NCBI RefSeq assembly: GCF_018069895.1
Contig: NZ_JAGQDH010000016.1
Location: 1 to 64,000, forward strand
Length of the DNA stretch: 64,000 bases
Source of the DNA: Roseovarius autotrophicus
GTDB taxonomy: Bacteria; Pseudomonadota; Alphaproteobacteria; Rhodobacterales; Rhodobacteraceae
Direction of reading: 5' to 3'
In this document: positions 15,039 to 22,046 of the stretch, piece after piece
Layout of the letters: every line of letters starts with the position of its first letter
How positions within the stretch are numbered: position 1 is the first letter of the stretch
Notes under the pieces: generated by a model
What the model was told of the DNA's origin: nothing
The model's input: the letters and a program-made list of their open reading frames with translations, nothing else
Databases searched by the model: none
Translations under genes and position numbers: made by a program

Positions 15039-16148
15039 TTGTCCGGAACATCCGTGAGGGATGCGTTCGTAGAGTTCGAACGTGTGCAGAAAAGTTACGA
15101 CGGCGAAACGCTTGTCGTGAAGGATCTCAATCTTAGCATTCCCAAGGGCGAGTTTCTGACCATGCTCGGGCCGTCGGGTTCGGGTAAGACAACCTGCCTG
15201 ATGATGCTGGCGGGGTTCGAGACCGCGACCCATGGCGATATCCGTCTCGAGGGGCGGCCCATCAACCACATTCCGCCGCACAAGCGCGGGATCGGGATGG
15301 TGTTTCAGAATTACGCACTTTTTCCGCACATGACAATTGCCGAGAACCTGAGCTTTCCACTCGAGGTGCGCGGCATGGGCAAATCCGAGCGCGAGGGCAA
15401 GATCCGCCGCGCGCTCGATATGGTCGAGATGGGCGATTTCGGCGGGCGGCGCCCGGCGCAGCTTTCAGGCGGACAGCAGCAGCGGGTCGCGCTGGCGCGC
15501 GCGCTGGTGTTCGAGCCGGAGCTTGTGCTGATGGACGAGCCGCTTGGCGCGCTTGACAAGCAGCTGCGGGAAAAGATGCAGTTCGAGATCACGCACCTGG
15601 CACATAATCTTGGGATCACAACGGTTTACGTCACCCATGATCAGACCGAGGCGCTGACCATGTCGGACCGGGTGGCGGTGTTCAACGATGGCAAGATTCA
15701 GCAGATTGCGCCGCCGGACGAGCTTTACGAGAGCCCGCAGAACAGCTTTGTCGCGCAGTTCATCGGCGAGAACAACACGCTGGAAGGGACTGTGAAGGAA
15801 ATCAAGGATGGTGTGGCCGTGGTCGAGCTTGATGATGGCGAACTGATCGACGCCAAGCCTGTCAATGTCGAGAGGCCCGGCGACCGCACGCTGGTTTCCA
15901 TCCGGCCCGAGCGGGTCGAATTCAACCGCGAGCGGCTGCGCGCGGGGGTGCACACGCTCAAGGCCGAGGTGGCCGAATTCATCTACATGGGCGATATCTT
16001 CCGCACCCGACTCAAGGTGGCGGGGCGGGACGATTTCATCATCAAGACCCGCAACGCCCCCGATCAACGCCGCCTGCAACCGGGTGAGGAGATCGAGATC
16101 GGCTGGTTGCCGGAGGACTGCCGGGCGCTCGATCTGCCGACGCGCTAG
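15039..16148 (+). CDS. Polyamine-type ABC transporter ATP-binding protein (PotA-like)
   Basis: 369 residues from TTG 15039, chosen because AGGGAG (15027-15032) lies at good spacing. An ATG at 14994 in the same frame has no ribosome site. Walker A is GPSGSGKTT, the signature LSGGQQQRVALARAL and Walker B LVLMDEPLGALD, with VTHDQTEAL. The C-terminal 120 residues are a TOBE domain. It is the first gene of a four-gene importer (ATPase, binding protein, two permeases). The substrate family is spermidine/putrescine-like, but the ligand is not proven. Confidence 0.9.
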   Translation: MSGTSVRDAFVEFERVQKSYDGETLVVKDLNLSIPKGEFLTMLGPSGSGKTTCLMMLAGFETATHGDIRLEGRPINHIPPHKRGIGMVFQNYALFPHMTIAENLSFPLEVRGMGKSEREGKIRRALDMVEMGDFGGRRPAQLSGGQQQRVALARALVFEPELVLMDEPLGALDKQLREKMQFEITHLAHNLGITTVYVTHDQTEALTMSDRVAVFNDGKIQQIAPPDELYESPQNSFVAQFIGENNTLEGTVKEIKDGVAVVELDDGELIDAKPVNVERPGDRTLVSIRPERVEFNRERLRAGVHTLKAEVAEFIYMGDIFRTRLKVAGRDDFIIKTRNAPDQRRLQPGEEIEIGWLPEDCRALDLPTR

Positions 16149-16156
16149 ACCAAATA

Positions 16157-16181
16157 CCCCGCGCGCGGAACGTGTGCGGGG
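16157..16181 (+). terminator. Short intercistronic hairpin between ATPase and binding-protein genes
   Basis: CCCCGC (16157-16162) and GCGGGG (16176-16181) flank a 13-base loop, 8 bases after the ATPase stop. It lacks a T-run and may act in mRNA processing rather than termination. Confidence 0.35.
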
Positions 16182-16236
16182 CTAATACGGTCGGGGCGCA
16201 AGAGGCGTTCCGGCCCGATAAACTCAGGGAGCAACC

Positions 16237-17310
16237 ATGAAAAAGACACTTATCCTCACCACCGCCCTGACCGGGATGGCATTCGCCGCCTCGGCGCAGG
16301 AAGTCACGGTCATGTCTTGGGGCGGAGCCTATACCAAGAGTCAGGTGGAAGCCTATCACAAGCCCTTCACCGCCGAGACCGGTATCCGTGTCAATTCGGT
16401 CGACGCCGACAACCCGGCCACGCCGATCAAGGCGCAGGTCGAGGCGGGCAATGTCACTGTGGACGTGGCCGATATCGAACTGGCCGATGCTGTGCGGCTT
16501 TGCGACGAGGGGCTGTTGGAGGTGATCGACCATTCGGCGCTTCCGCCCGCGCCCGACGGCACCCCCGCGACCGAGGATTTCCTGGCTGCCGCGATGGTCT
16601 CGGACTGTGCCGTGCCGTCGATCGTGTGGTCCACCGTGGTGGCCTACAACACCAACAACGTGAGCGGCACGCCGACCACGCTGGCCGATTTCTTCGACAC
16701 CGCGACGTTCCCCGGCAAGCGCGGCGCGCGCAAGGACCCGACATCGCTTCTGGAAATGGCGCTGATGGCCGATGGTGTGCCTGCCGGTCAGGTCTATGAT
16801 CTGCTGTCAACCGACGCGGGCGTGGACCGCGCCTTTGCCAAGCTCGACACGATCAAGTCCGATGTCGTGTGGTGGGAAGCGGGCGCTCAGCCGCCGCAGC
16901 TTCTGGCCGATGGCGAGGTGGTGATGTCCACCGCGTATAATGGACGTATCTTCAATGCGCAGTTGACCGAGGGCCAGCCCTTCGGCATCATCTGGGATGG
17001 TCAGATCCTTGATTTCGACCTTTTCGTGATCCCGAAAGGTGCGCCCAACAAGGAAGAGGCGCTCAAATTCATCAGCTTCTCGACCGATACGCAGCGTCTG
17101 GCGGATCAGGCGGCGTGGATCAGCTACGGTCCGGCGCGTGCCTCGTCCGCGCCGCTCGTGGGCCTGTTCAACGATGGCAAAACCGAGATGGGCCCGCACA
17201 TGCCGACGGCGCCCGAGAACCTTAAGAACGCGCTGGCCAACGACTTCGAGTTCTGGGCCGATCGCAAGGTTGAGCTGACCGAGCGGTTCAACGCCTGGCT
17301 TCTGCGCTGA
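16237..17310 (+). CDS. Extracellular solute-binding protein, PotD-like family
   Basis: 357 residues. A signal peptide (MKKTLILTTALTGMAFAASA, then Q) precedes EVTVMSWGGAYTKSQVEAY. The WGGAYT start and the ligand-lobe layout fit the family-1/PotD-type binding proteins. They are less like PotF than the product at 8633: there is no YNWSDY box. It delivers substrate to the two permeases downstream. The substrate could be a polyamine or another cationic amine. The gene is followed by two overlapping strong hairpins (17323-17361). Confidence 0.88.
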   Translation: MKKTLILTTALTGMAFAASAQEVTVMSWGGAYTKSQVEAYHKPFTAETGIRVNSVDADNPATPIKAQVEAGNVTVDVADIELADAVRLCDEGLLEVIDHSALPPAPDGTPATEDFLAAAMVSDCAVPSIVWSTVVAYNTNNVSGTPTTLADFFDTATFPGKRGARKDPTSLLEMALMADGVPAGQVYDLLSTDAGVDRAFAKLDTIKSDVVWWEAGAQPPQLLADGEVVMSTAYNGRIFNAQLTEGQPFGIIWDGQILDFDLFVIPKGAPNKEEALKFISFSTDTQRLADQAAWISYGPARASSAPLVGLFNDGKTEMGPHMPTAPENLKNALANDFEFWADRKVELTERFNAWLLR

Positions 17311-17322
17311 TAGCCCGAGACA

Positions 17323-17361
17323 GGACCGGGGCGCGCGTGCGGCCCGGTCCACGCGCGCCCC
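17323..17361 (+). terminator. Two mutually exclusive strong hairpins between binding protein and permease
   Basis: GGACCGGG (17323-17330) pairs perfectly with CCCGGTCC (17343-17350). GGGGCGCGCGTG (17328-17339) pairs perfectly with CACGCGCGCCCC (17350-17361). The two share bases and cannot form together. The second has 12 GC-rich pairs and a 10-base loop. The placement suggests an mRNA stabiliser or attenuator that favours binding-protein expression over the permeases. Confidence 0.6.
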
Positions 17362-17390
17362 GGCGCGGACGAGATGAGGGAATGACCGAC

Positions 17391-18659
17391 ATGGCCGATA
17401 CCGCCCAGATGCAGACCGACGTTGCCGGCGCACTGCGCACGCCCGATGGCCGGCCGCTCAAGCAGGCGCTGGCACAGGCCGAGCGGCGTGCGAAAATCCG
17501 GGCGTTTCTTCTGGTGCTGCCGCTTCTGGCCTTTGTGCTTCTGACCTTCATCATTCCCATCGGGCAGATGCTGTCGCGTTCTGTCCTGAACGACACGTTC
17601 AGCGCCAATATGCCCGCGTTGACCGAATGGTTCCGAGAGAATCCCGGTGCCCAGCCGGACGAGGCCGCGTTCGAGGCGCTGGTGCTCGATCTGCGCGTGG
17701 CGCGCGAGAGCCGCACGCAGGGGGCGGTCGGCACGCGGATCAATTACGAGGTGCCGGGGACGCGCTCTCTGTTTACCGGAACGGCGCGTCGGGTTGACAG
17801 CCTCGAGCCGCCCTTCCGTGAGGCGGTGCTCGACGTGGACGAGAACTGGGCGCGGCGCGATCTCTGGGCTGCCATGCGTTCGGCTGCGCAGCCCGTCACG
17901 CTCAACTTTTACCAAGCGGCGGTGGATCGCAAGATCAGCCCCGAAGGCAGGTTCCAGCGCGCTGACGATCAAAGCCGCATCTATGTCAAGCTTTTCATCC
18001 GCACCTTCTTGCTTTCCCTCGTTATCACGGGGCTTTGCCTCATCCTCGGTTTTCCCGTGGCGCATCTTCTGGCGGTGCTTCCGATGCGCAAGGCGAGCCT
18101 GCTGCTCATTCTCGTGCTTTTGCCCTTCTGGACATCGCTTCTGGTGCGCACGACAAGCTGGATGGTGCTCTTGCAGGGGCAGGGGGTGATCAACAACACG
18201 CTGGTGGCGCTCGGTATCTTGAGCGACGATGGCCGCCTGGCGATGATGTATAACCAGACCGGCACCATCATTGCGATGACGCATATCCTGCTGCCCTTCA
18301 TGATCCTGCCGCTTTATTCGGTGATGAAGACCATCCCGCCAAGCTATGCCCGCGCTGCGCGCAGTCTGGGGGCCACAAGCTGGACCACCTTTCGCCGTAT
18401 CTATGTGCCGCAGACCGTGCCGGGGATCGGCGCCGGGGCGATCCTCGTCTTCATCCTCGCGGTCGGGTATTACATCACGCCCGCGCTTGTGGGCGGGGCC
18501 ACCGGCACGCTGATTTCCAACCAGATCGCCTTTCACATGCTGAGTTCGCTGAACTGGTCGCTGGCAGCGGCACTGGCGGCGATGCTGCTGGCGGCCGTGC
18601 TGGTGCTCTACTGGGTCTATGATCGCATCGTCGGTATCGACAACATGAAACTGGGATAG
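17391..18659 (+). CDS. ABC transporter permease, PotB-like, with extra periplasmic insertion
   Basis: 422 residues from ATG 17391, at good spacing after GATGAGGG. An ATG at 17382 sits too close to it. After the first membrane segment (FLLVLPLLAFVLLTFIIPIG) comes about 140 hydrophilic residues before the next one (LFIRTFLLSLVITGLCLILG). Ordinary PotB is about 285 residues, so this is a long insertion. The remaining five segments and the EAA loop (YARAARSLGATSWTTFRRIYVP) are typical. It forms the channel with the product at 18665. Confidence 0.88.
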   Translation: MADTAQMQTDVAGALRTPDGRPLKQALAQAERRAKIRAFLLVLPLLAFVLLTFIIPIGQMLSRSVLNDTFSANMPALTEWFRENPGAQPDEAAFEALVLDLRVARESRTQGAVGTRINYEVPGTRSLFTGTARRVDSLEPPFREAVLDVDENWARRDLWAAMRSAAQPVTLNFYQAAVDRKISPEGRFQRADDQSRIYVKLFIRTFLLSLVITGLCLILGFPVAHLLAVLPMRKASLLLILVLLPFWTSLLVRTTSWMVLLQGQGVINNTLVALGILSDDGRLAMMYNQTGTIIAMTHILLPFMILPLYSVMKTIPPSYARAARSLGATSWTTFRRIYVPQTVPGIGAGAILVFILAVGYYITPALVGGATGTLISNQIAFHMLSSLNWSLAAALAAMLLAAVLVLYWVYDRIVGIDNMKLG

Positions 18660-18664
18660 GACCG

Positions 18665-19576
18665 ATGGCGCTTCCGATCTACGCATCTCCGCTCGAACGG
18701 CTCTGGCATTACGTCTATCTCGTGCTCTGCGGGCTGATCTTCTTCTTCCTGATCGCGCCGATCCTTGTGATCATTCCGCTCAGCTTTAACGCCGAGCCTT
18801 ATTTCACCTTCACCCAGAAGATGCTGACCTTCGACTCCGAGGGCTATTCGATGCGCTGGTATGACAACCTGCTGACCTTCGGGATGCAGGAGCCGGGCGC
18901 GGCGCGTGATGGCAACTGGTGGGCGGATGTCTGGACCAATGCCGCTTGGGTCAAGGCCGCCAAAAACTCAGTGATCATCGGGTTTTTCGCCACGATCCTC
19001 GCTACCTCGCTAGGCACGCTGGCGGCGCTTGGCCTGTCGCGGCCCGAGATGCCCTATCAAAAGGCGATCATGGCCGTTCTTATCTCGCCCATGATCGTGC
19101 CGATCATCATCACGGCGACGGGGCTGTTTTTCTTCTACTCCGCCACCGGGCTTGCCAACAGTTATCTGGGCGTGATCCTGGCCCATGCGACGCTTGGCAT
19201 TCCCTTCGTTATCATCACCGTGACGGCGACGCTTGCGGGGTTCGACCGTTCGCTTTTGCGCGCCTCGGCCAATCTCGGGGCCGGTCCTGTGCGCACCTTT
19301 TTCAAGGTGCAATTGCCGCTCATCACGCCGGGTGTGGTGTCGGGGGCGCTTTTCGCCTTTGTCACCTCGTTCGACGAGGTGGTGGTGGTGCTCTTCGTCG
19401 GCAGCCACGAGCAACAGACCATTCCGCGCCAGATGTGGAACGGTATTCGCGAACAGATCAGCCCGTCGATCCTTGCGGTGGCGACGCTTCTCGTGATCAT
19501 TTCCATAGCCCTGCTGACAACGGTAGAACTGCTGCGCCGTCGGTCCGAGCGGCTGCGGGGGATGTCCCCGACCTGA
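18665..19576 (+). CDS. ABC transporter permease, PotC-like
   Basis: 303 residues with six predicted membrane segments. The EAA loop reads LLRASANLGAGPVRTFFKVQLP. There is an extended loop after segment one (residues 40-95), making it longer than PotC (about 265). It follows the first permease by 5 bases and closes the operon. A convergent TetR gene ends 16 bases beyond its stop. Confidence 0.9.
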   Translation: MALPIYASPLERLWHYVYLVLCGLIFFFLIAPILVIIPLSFNAEPYFTFTQKMLTFDSEGYSMRWYDNLLTFGMQEPGAARDGNWWADVWTNAAWVKAAKNSVIIGFFATILATSLGTLAALGLSRPEMPYQKAIMAVLISPMIVPIIITATGLFFFYSATGLANSYLGVILAHATLGIPFVIITVTATLAGFDRSLLRASANLGAGPVRTFFKVQLPLITPGVVSGALFAFVTSFDEVVVVLFVGSHEQQTIPRQMWNGIREQISPSILAVATLLVIISIALLTTVELLRRRSERLRGMSPT

Positions 19577-19592
19577 GCAAAATCCGCGCCGC

Positions 19593-20210
19593 TCAGGCGC
19601 GGTATCTTGCAAGAAACATCTCGACCGCGCCATCCGCTACGCGGTTCATGGCAGTGTTGTCGGGGCTTTGGCACAGCCCGCAAAGCGCGCGCACGAAAAG
19701 ATCACCCTTGCACAGTTCGACAAACTGATCGGCGGCAAGATCCATGTCCTCGATTCGGAGCGCGCCGCGCTCGACATAGACGCGCAGCACGAGGCTCAGC
19801 CGGTCGCGCGCAAGTTTTGGACCGGATGTGTAAAAGCGCCGCCCCAGTTCGGGAAAGCGATGCGATTCCGCCACGCAGATGCGAAACACCTGCTGGCCGA
19901 AATCCGACAGATAAAACCGCAAGATACGGTCTGCCACCTCGCGCAGAAGCGTCTCGACTGATTGGGTAAGGTCAAAGGCGTCGATCGCCTCATCGGCCTG
20001 TCGGTTGCATTCCAGCCGCGCCACTTCGGAGAACAGGAGCCGCTTGTCCGGGAAATAGCTGTAAAGCGTCGCCTTGGATACCTTGGCTTCGCGCGCGATT
20101 TCATCGACGCTCGCGCCCTCGAACCCGTCGCGCATGAACACGCGCCGCGCCCCTTCGAGCACCTGATCGAATTTGCGCCCTTTCTTGATTTCCGTGGCCT
20201 GAGCCGTCAT
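19593..20210 (-). CDS. TetR/AcrR-family transcriptional regulator
   Basis: 205 residues. The N-terminal HTH reads ARRVFMRDGFEGASVDEIAR and EAKVSKATLYSYFPDKRLLF (about residues 22-60). The C-terminal part is a TetR_C-type helical ligand domain (LLREVADRILRFYLSD...VFRICVAESHRFPELGRRFY), like regulators of efflux or fatty acid genes. Two dyads lie in its upstream region: 20227-20240 at its own promoter and 20469-20488 before the small secreted protein. The ligand is unknown. It may control only itself and neighbours. Confidence 0.85.
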   Translation of the reverse strand: MTAQATEIKKGRKFDQVLEGARRVFMRDGFEGASVDEIAREAKVSKATLYSYFPDKRLLFSEVARLECNRQADEAIDAFDLTQSVETLLREVADRILRFYLSDFGQQVFRICVAESHRFPELGRRFYTSGPKLARDRLSLVLRVYVERGALRIEDMDLAADQFVELCKGDLFVRALCGLCQSPDNTAMNRVADGAVEMFLARYRA

Positions 20211-20226
20211 GCGTCTCTCCCCCTGA

Positions 20227-20240
20227 ACTACGAGTGTAGT
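20227..20240. promoter_or_regulatory. Dyad ACTACgagtGTAGT at the TetR promoter
   Basis: Perfect 5-4-5 inverted repeat 17 bases upstream of the TetR start, within a longer imperfect CTGA...TCAG dyad. Position and form fit a TetR autoregulatory operator. ACTAC half-sites are common in TetR sites. Confidence 0.5.
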
Positions 20241-20296
20241 CAGGCCAGGGGGAGGGGTGCAAGCCTGTGCGTGACCGGCAGGAGGCGACGGGCGCG

Positions 20297-20455
20297 TTAC
20301 TTCAAGGGCTTGACGGTGCCTTGCTTCACCGTCTGCGGGGCAGGGTCCGGGAAGGTGAAGGTCGGGGTGAGCGTGCTTGAGTCGAAATTGAACGCCAGCG
20401 CCGGGGTGGCCGTCAGCGCGACCGAGAGGAAGAGAGCGGTGAGGGTCTGTTTCAT
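20297..20455 (-). CDS. 52-residue secreted protein with signal peptide
   Basis: A short frame runs from the ATG at 20453-20455 (ribosome site GGAG in TGGAGACGACC) to TAA at 20297-20299. It begins MKQTLTALFLSVALTATPAL, then AFNFDSS, a textbook signal peptide with AxA cleavage. The mature part is about 30 residues, rich in Thr and Pro (STLTPTFTFPDPAPQTVKQG), ending VKPLK. There is no cysteine and no lipobox. I do not recognise it. It lies downstream of a perfect dyad (20469-20488) and next to the TetR gene, so regulated expression is likely. Confidence 0.65.
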   Translation of the reverse strand: MKQTLTALFLSVALTATPALAFNFDSSTLTPTFTFPDPAPQTVKQGTVKPLK

Positions 20456-20468
20456 GGTCGTCTCCACA

Positions 20469-20488
20469 AGTAAACCGTTTGGTTTACT
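20469..20488. promoter_or_regulatory. Perfect dyad AGTAAACC/GGTTTACT, TetR-type operator
   Basis: AGTAAACC (20469-20476), a GTTT spacer and GGTTTACT (20481-20488) form a perfect 8-4-8 palindrome 14 bases upstream of the small secreted-protein start. AAACC-N4-GGTTT is a common TetR-family operator form. The nearby TetR protein is the natural candidate, although its own promoter carries a different dyad. Confidence 0.6.
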
Positions 20489-20525
20489 TTATATCGACGC
20501 CCGACCGTCCCGCGTCAAGCCATAT

Positions 20526-20541
20526 TGAACAATACAGTTCA
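20526..20541. promoter_or_regulatory. Minor dyad TGAAC-N6-GTTCA in the mbfA divergent region
   Basis: An inverted repeat of 5-base arms 80 bases upstream of mbfA and 71 bases upstream of the secreted protein. It is short enough to be chance. Confidence 0.25.
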
Positions 20542-20593
20542 CTTTGAGTCAAAGGTTGGCTTTGCCATCGTGATATTCGCGTTATAAAAGTAG

Positions 20594-20610
20594 TTTAGAA
20601 TAATTCCAGA
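20594..20610. promoter_or_regulatory. Irr-type iron control element (ICE box) upstream of mbfA
   Basis: TTTAGAA TAA TTCCAGA matches the rhizobial/Rhodobacterales Irr box TTTAGAA-N3-TTCTAAA at 12 of 14 fixed positions. It ends 11 bases before the mbfA start, overlapping the likely promoter or ribosome-site region. That is a repressing position. In Agrobacterium and Bradyrhizobium, mbfA is repressed by Irr when iron is scarce, which agrees with this site. Confidence 0.65.
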
Positions 20611-20621
20611 GAGGCTGCCCC

Positions 20622-21599
20622 ATGATTCCCGGTATCTCGTCGCGTCGGCGGTTCAGCGACCTGAGCGAGCAGGAAATCCTTGCGCTTGCAATATCTTCCG
20701 AGGAGGATGACGCGCGGATCTACCGCTCCTATGCCGAGATGTTGCGTGCCGATTATCCTGATACAGCCGCGATTTTCGAGGGCATGGCCAAGGAAGAGGA
20801 CGGCCACCGCCAGCGCCTGATCGAGTTGCATCGCAGCCGCTTTGGCGAGGTCATCCCGCTGATCCGGCGCGAGCATGTGGCGGGGTTCTATGCGCGGCGT
20901 CCGGTCTGGCTGGTGGAAAATCTCGGGATCGAGCGTATCCGCGCCGAGGCGGAGGGAATGGAACGGGATGCCGAGACATTCTACCTCAAGGCCGCGAAGG
21001 CCAGCAGCGATGCGGCGACGCGTAAGTTGCTGGGCGATCTGGCCGCGGCCGAAGCCGGGCATCAGGCGCGCGCGGGTGAGTTGAAGGAGGCGCATCTGAG
21101 CGAGGATGTGCTTGAAAAGGAACAAAGAAAATCACACCGTCAGTTCATTCTCACCTGGGTGCAGCCGGGGCTTGCGGGGCTGATGGACGGCTCTGTCTCG
21201 ACGCTCGCACCGATCTTTGCCACGGCCTTTGCCACGCAGGACACCTGGACGACCTTTTTGGTCGGGCTGGCGGCGAGTGTGGGGGCGGGAATCTCGATGG
21301 GGTTCACCGAGGCGGCGAGTGACGATGGCGAATTGTCGGGGCGGGGCAGCCCGGTAAAGCGCGGATTTGCCTCGGGAATCATGACCACGGTGGGGGGGCT
21401 GGGTCATGCGCTGCCTTATCTCATTGCCGATTTCTGGACCGCCACCACAATCGCATTCATTATTGTTTTCGTGGAGTTGTGGGCGATCGTCTGGATCCAG
21501 AACCGTTATATGGACACGCCGTTCTTTCGGGCGACCTTTCAGGTGGTGCTGGGGGGCGCGCTGGTCTTTGCCGCGGGGGTGCTGATCGGCAGCGGCTGA
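20622..21599 (+). CDS. mbfA: Membrane-bound ferritin A (MbfA): ferritin-like domain fused to VIT1/CCC1 transporter domain
   Basis: 325 residues. Residues 1-150 form a rubrerythrin/ferritin-like four-helix domain with diiron motifs SSEEDDARIYRSYAE, KEEDGHRQRLIELH and AAAEAGHQARA. Residues 170-325 form a VIT1-type membrane domain (QPGLAGLMDGSVSTLAP, GAGISMGFTEAASDDGELSG), with about five segments. This fusion is MbfA, an inner-membrane iron exporter protecting against iron and peroxide stress. An Irr box precedes the gene. There is no iron-related neighbour, so it is a single-gene unit. Confidence 0.92.
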   Translation: MIPGISSRRRFSDLSEQEILALAISSEEDDARIYRSYAEMLRADYPDTAAIFEGMAKEEDGHRQRLIELHRSRFGEVIPLIRREHVAGFYARRPVWLVENLGIERIRAEAEGMERDAETFYLKAAKASSDAATRKLLGDLAAAEAGHQARAGELKEAHLSEDVLEKEQRKSHRQFILTWVQPGLAGLMDGSVSTLAPIFATAFATQDTWTTFLVGLAASVGAGISMGFTEAASDDGELSGRGSPVKRGFASGIMTTVGGLGHALPYLIADFWTATTIAFIIVFVELWAIVWIQNRYMDTPFFRATFQVVLGGALVFAAGVLIGSG

Positions 21600-21754
21600 G
21601 CCGATGGGGGCGTGCACCCTGTGCCATGTGCACACGGTTTGTGGACGCAGCCGGGAGGGTGCCGGACGGTGGCGCAGGGCGGCATTAACCGGGGCGGGGG
21701 AGGGTGGCCCATCTGCCCCGATCCTGCCCCCCGATCCTGCCCGAGGTGCCGCCC

Positions 21755-22003
21755 GTGATCATCGACGTCAACAGCCGCCAGTTCCGCAGCCACCTGCGCG
21801 CCTATCTCGATCATGTGATGATGACCGGCGACCGGGTGCTGATCCATCGCCACGGCACGCCCGTGGCGGCGCTGGTCTGCAAGCAGGATTTCGAGGCGCT
21901 GGAAGAGGTGTCGAAACACGAGGCGGTTCTTTTTGACCATGTGCAGCAGCAGCAACGGGACCGGTTCCGGCTGATGAAGGGAAAGATGCGGCGGAGGTGG
22001 TGA
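21755..22003 (+). CDS. Phd/YefM-type antitoxin, orphan
   Basis: 82 residues from a GTG at 21755 behind GAGGTGCC; the ATG at 21704 would add a proline-rich tail. VIIDVNSRQFRSHLRAYLDH, then GDRVLIHRHGTPVAALVC and a DFEALEE segment, match the Phd_YefM fold, in which the N-terminal half binds DNA and the C-terminal half neutralises a toxin. No RelE, Doc or VapC-type toxin lies on either side: mbfA is upstream and polA is convergent downstream. It is therefore an orphan antitoxin or stand-alone regulator. Confidence 0.7.
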   Translation: MIIDVNSRQFRSHLRAYLDHVMMTGDRVLIHRHGTPVAALVCKQDFEALEEVSKHEAVLFDHVQQQQRDRFRLMKGKMRRRW

Positions 22004-22046
22004 GGGATAATCGCCGCGCCGCGACCCGTCGACAGGCCGCCCCCCC

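Noticed and set aside
20526..20541. TGAAC-N6-GTTCA as a strong operator
   Set aside because: Five-base arms occur often by chance. It is listed only as a low-confidence site.
21704..21754. An N-terminal extension of the Phd-type antitoxin from ATG 21704
   Set aside because: It would add a proline-rich segment (PRSCPPILPEVPP) foreign to the fold; the GTG at 21755 has a better ribosome site.
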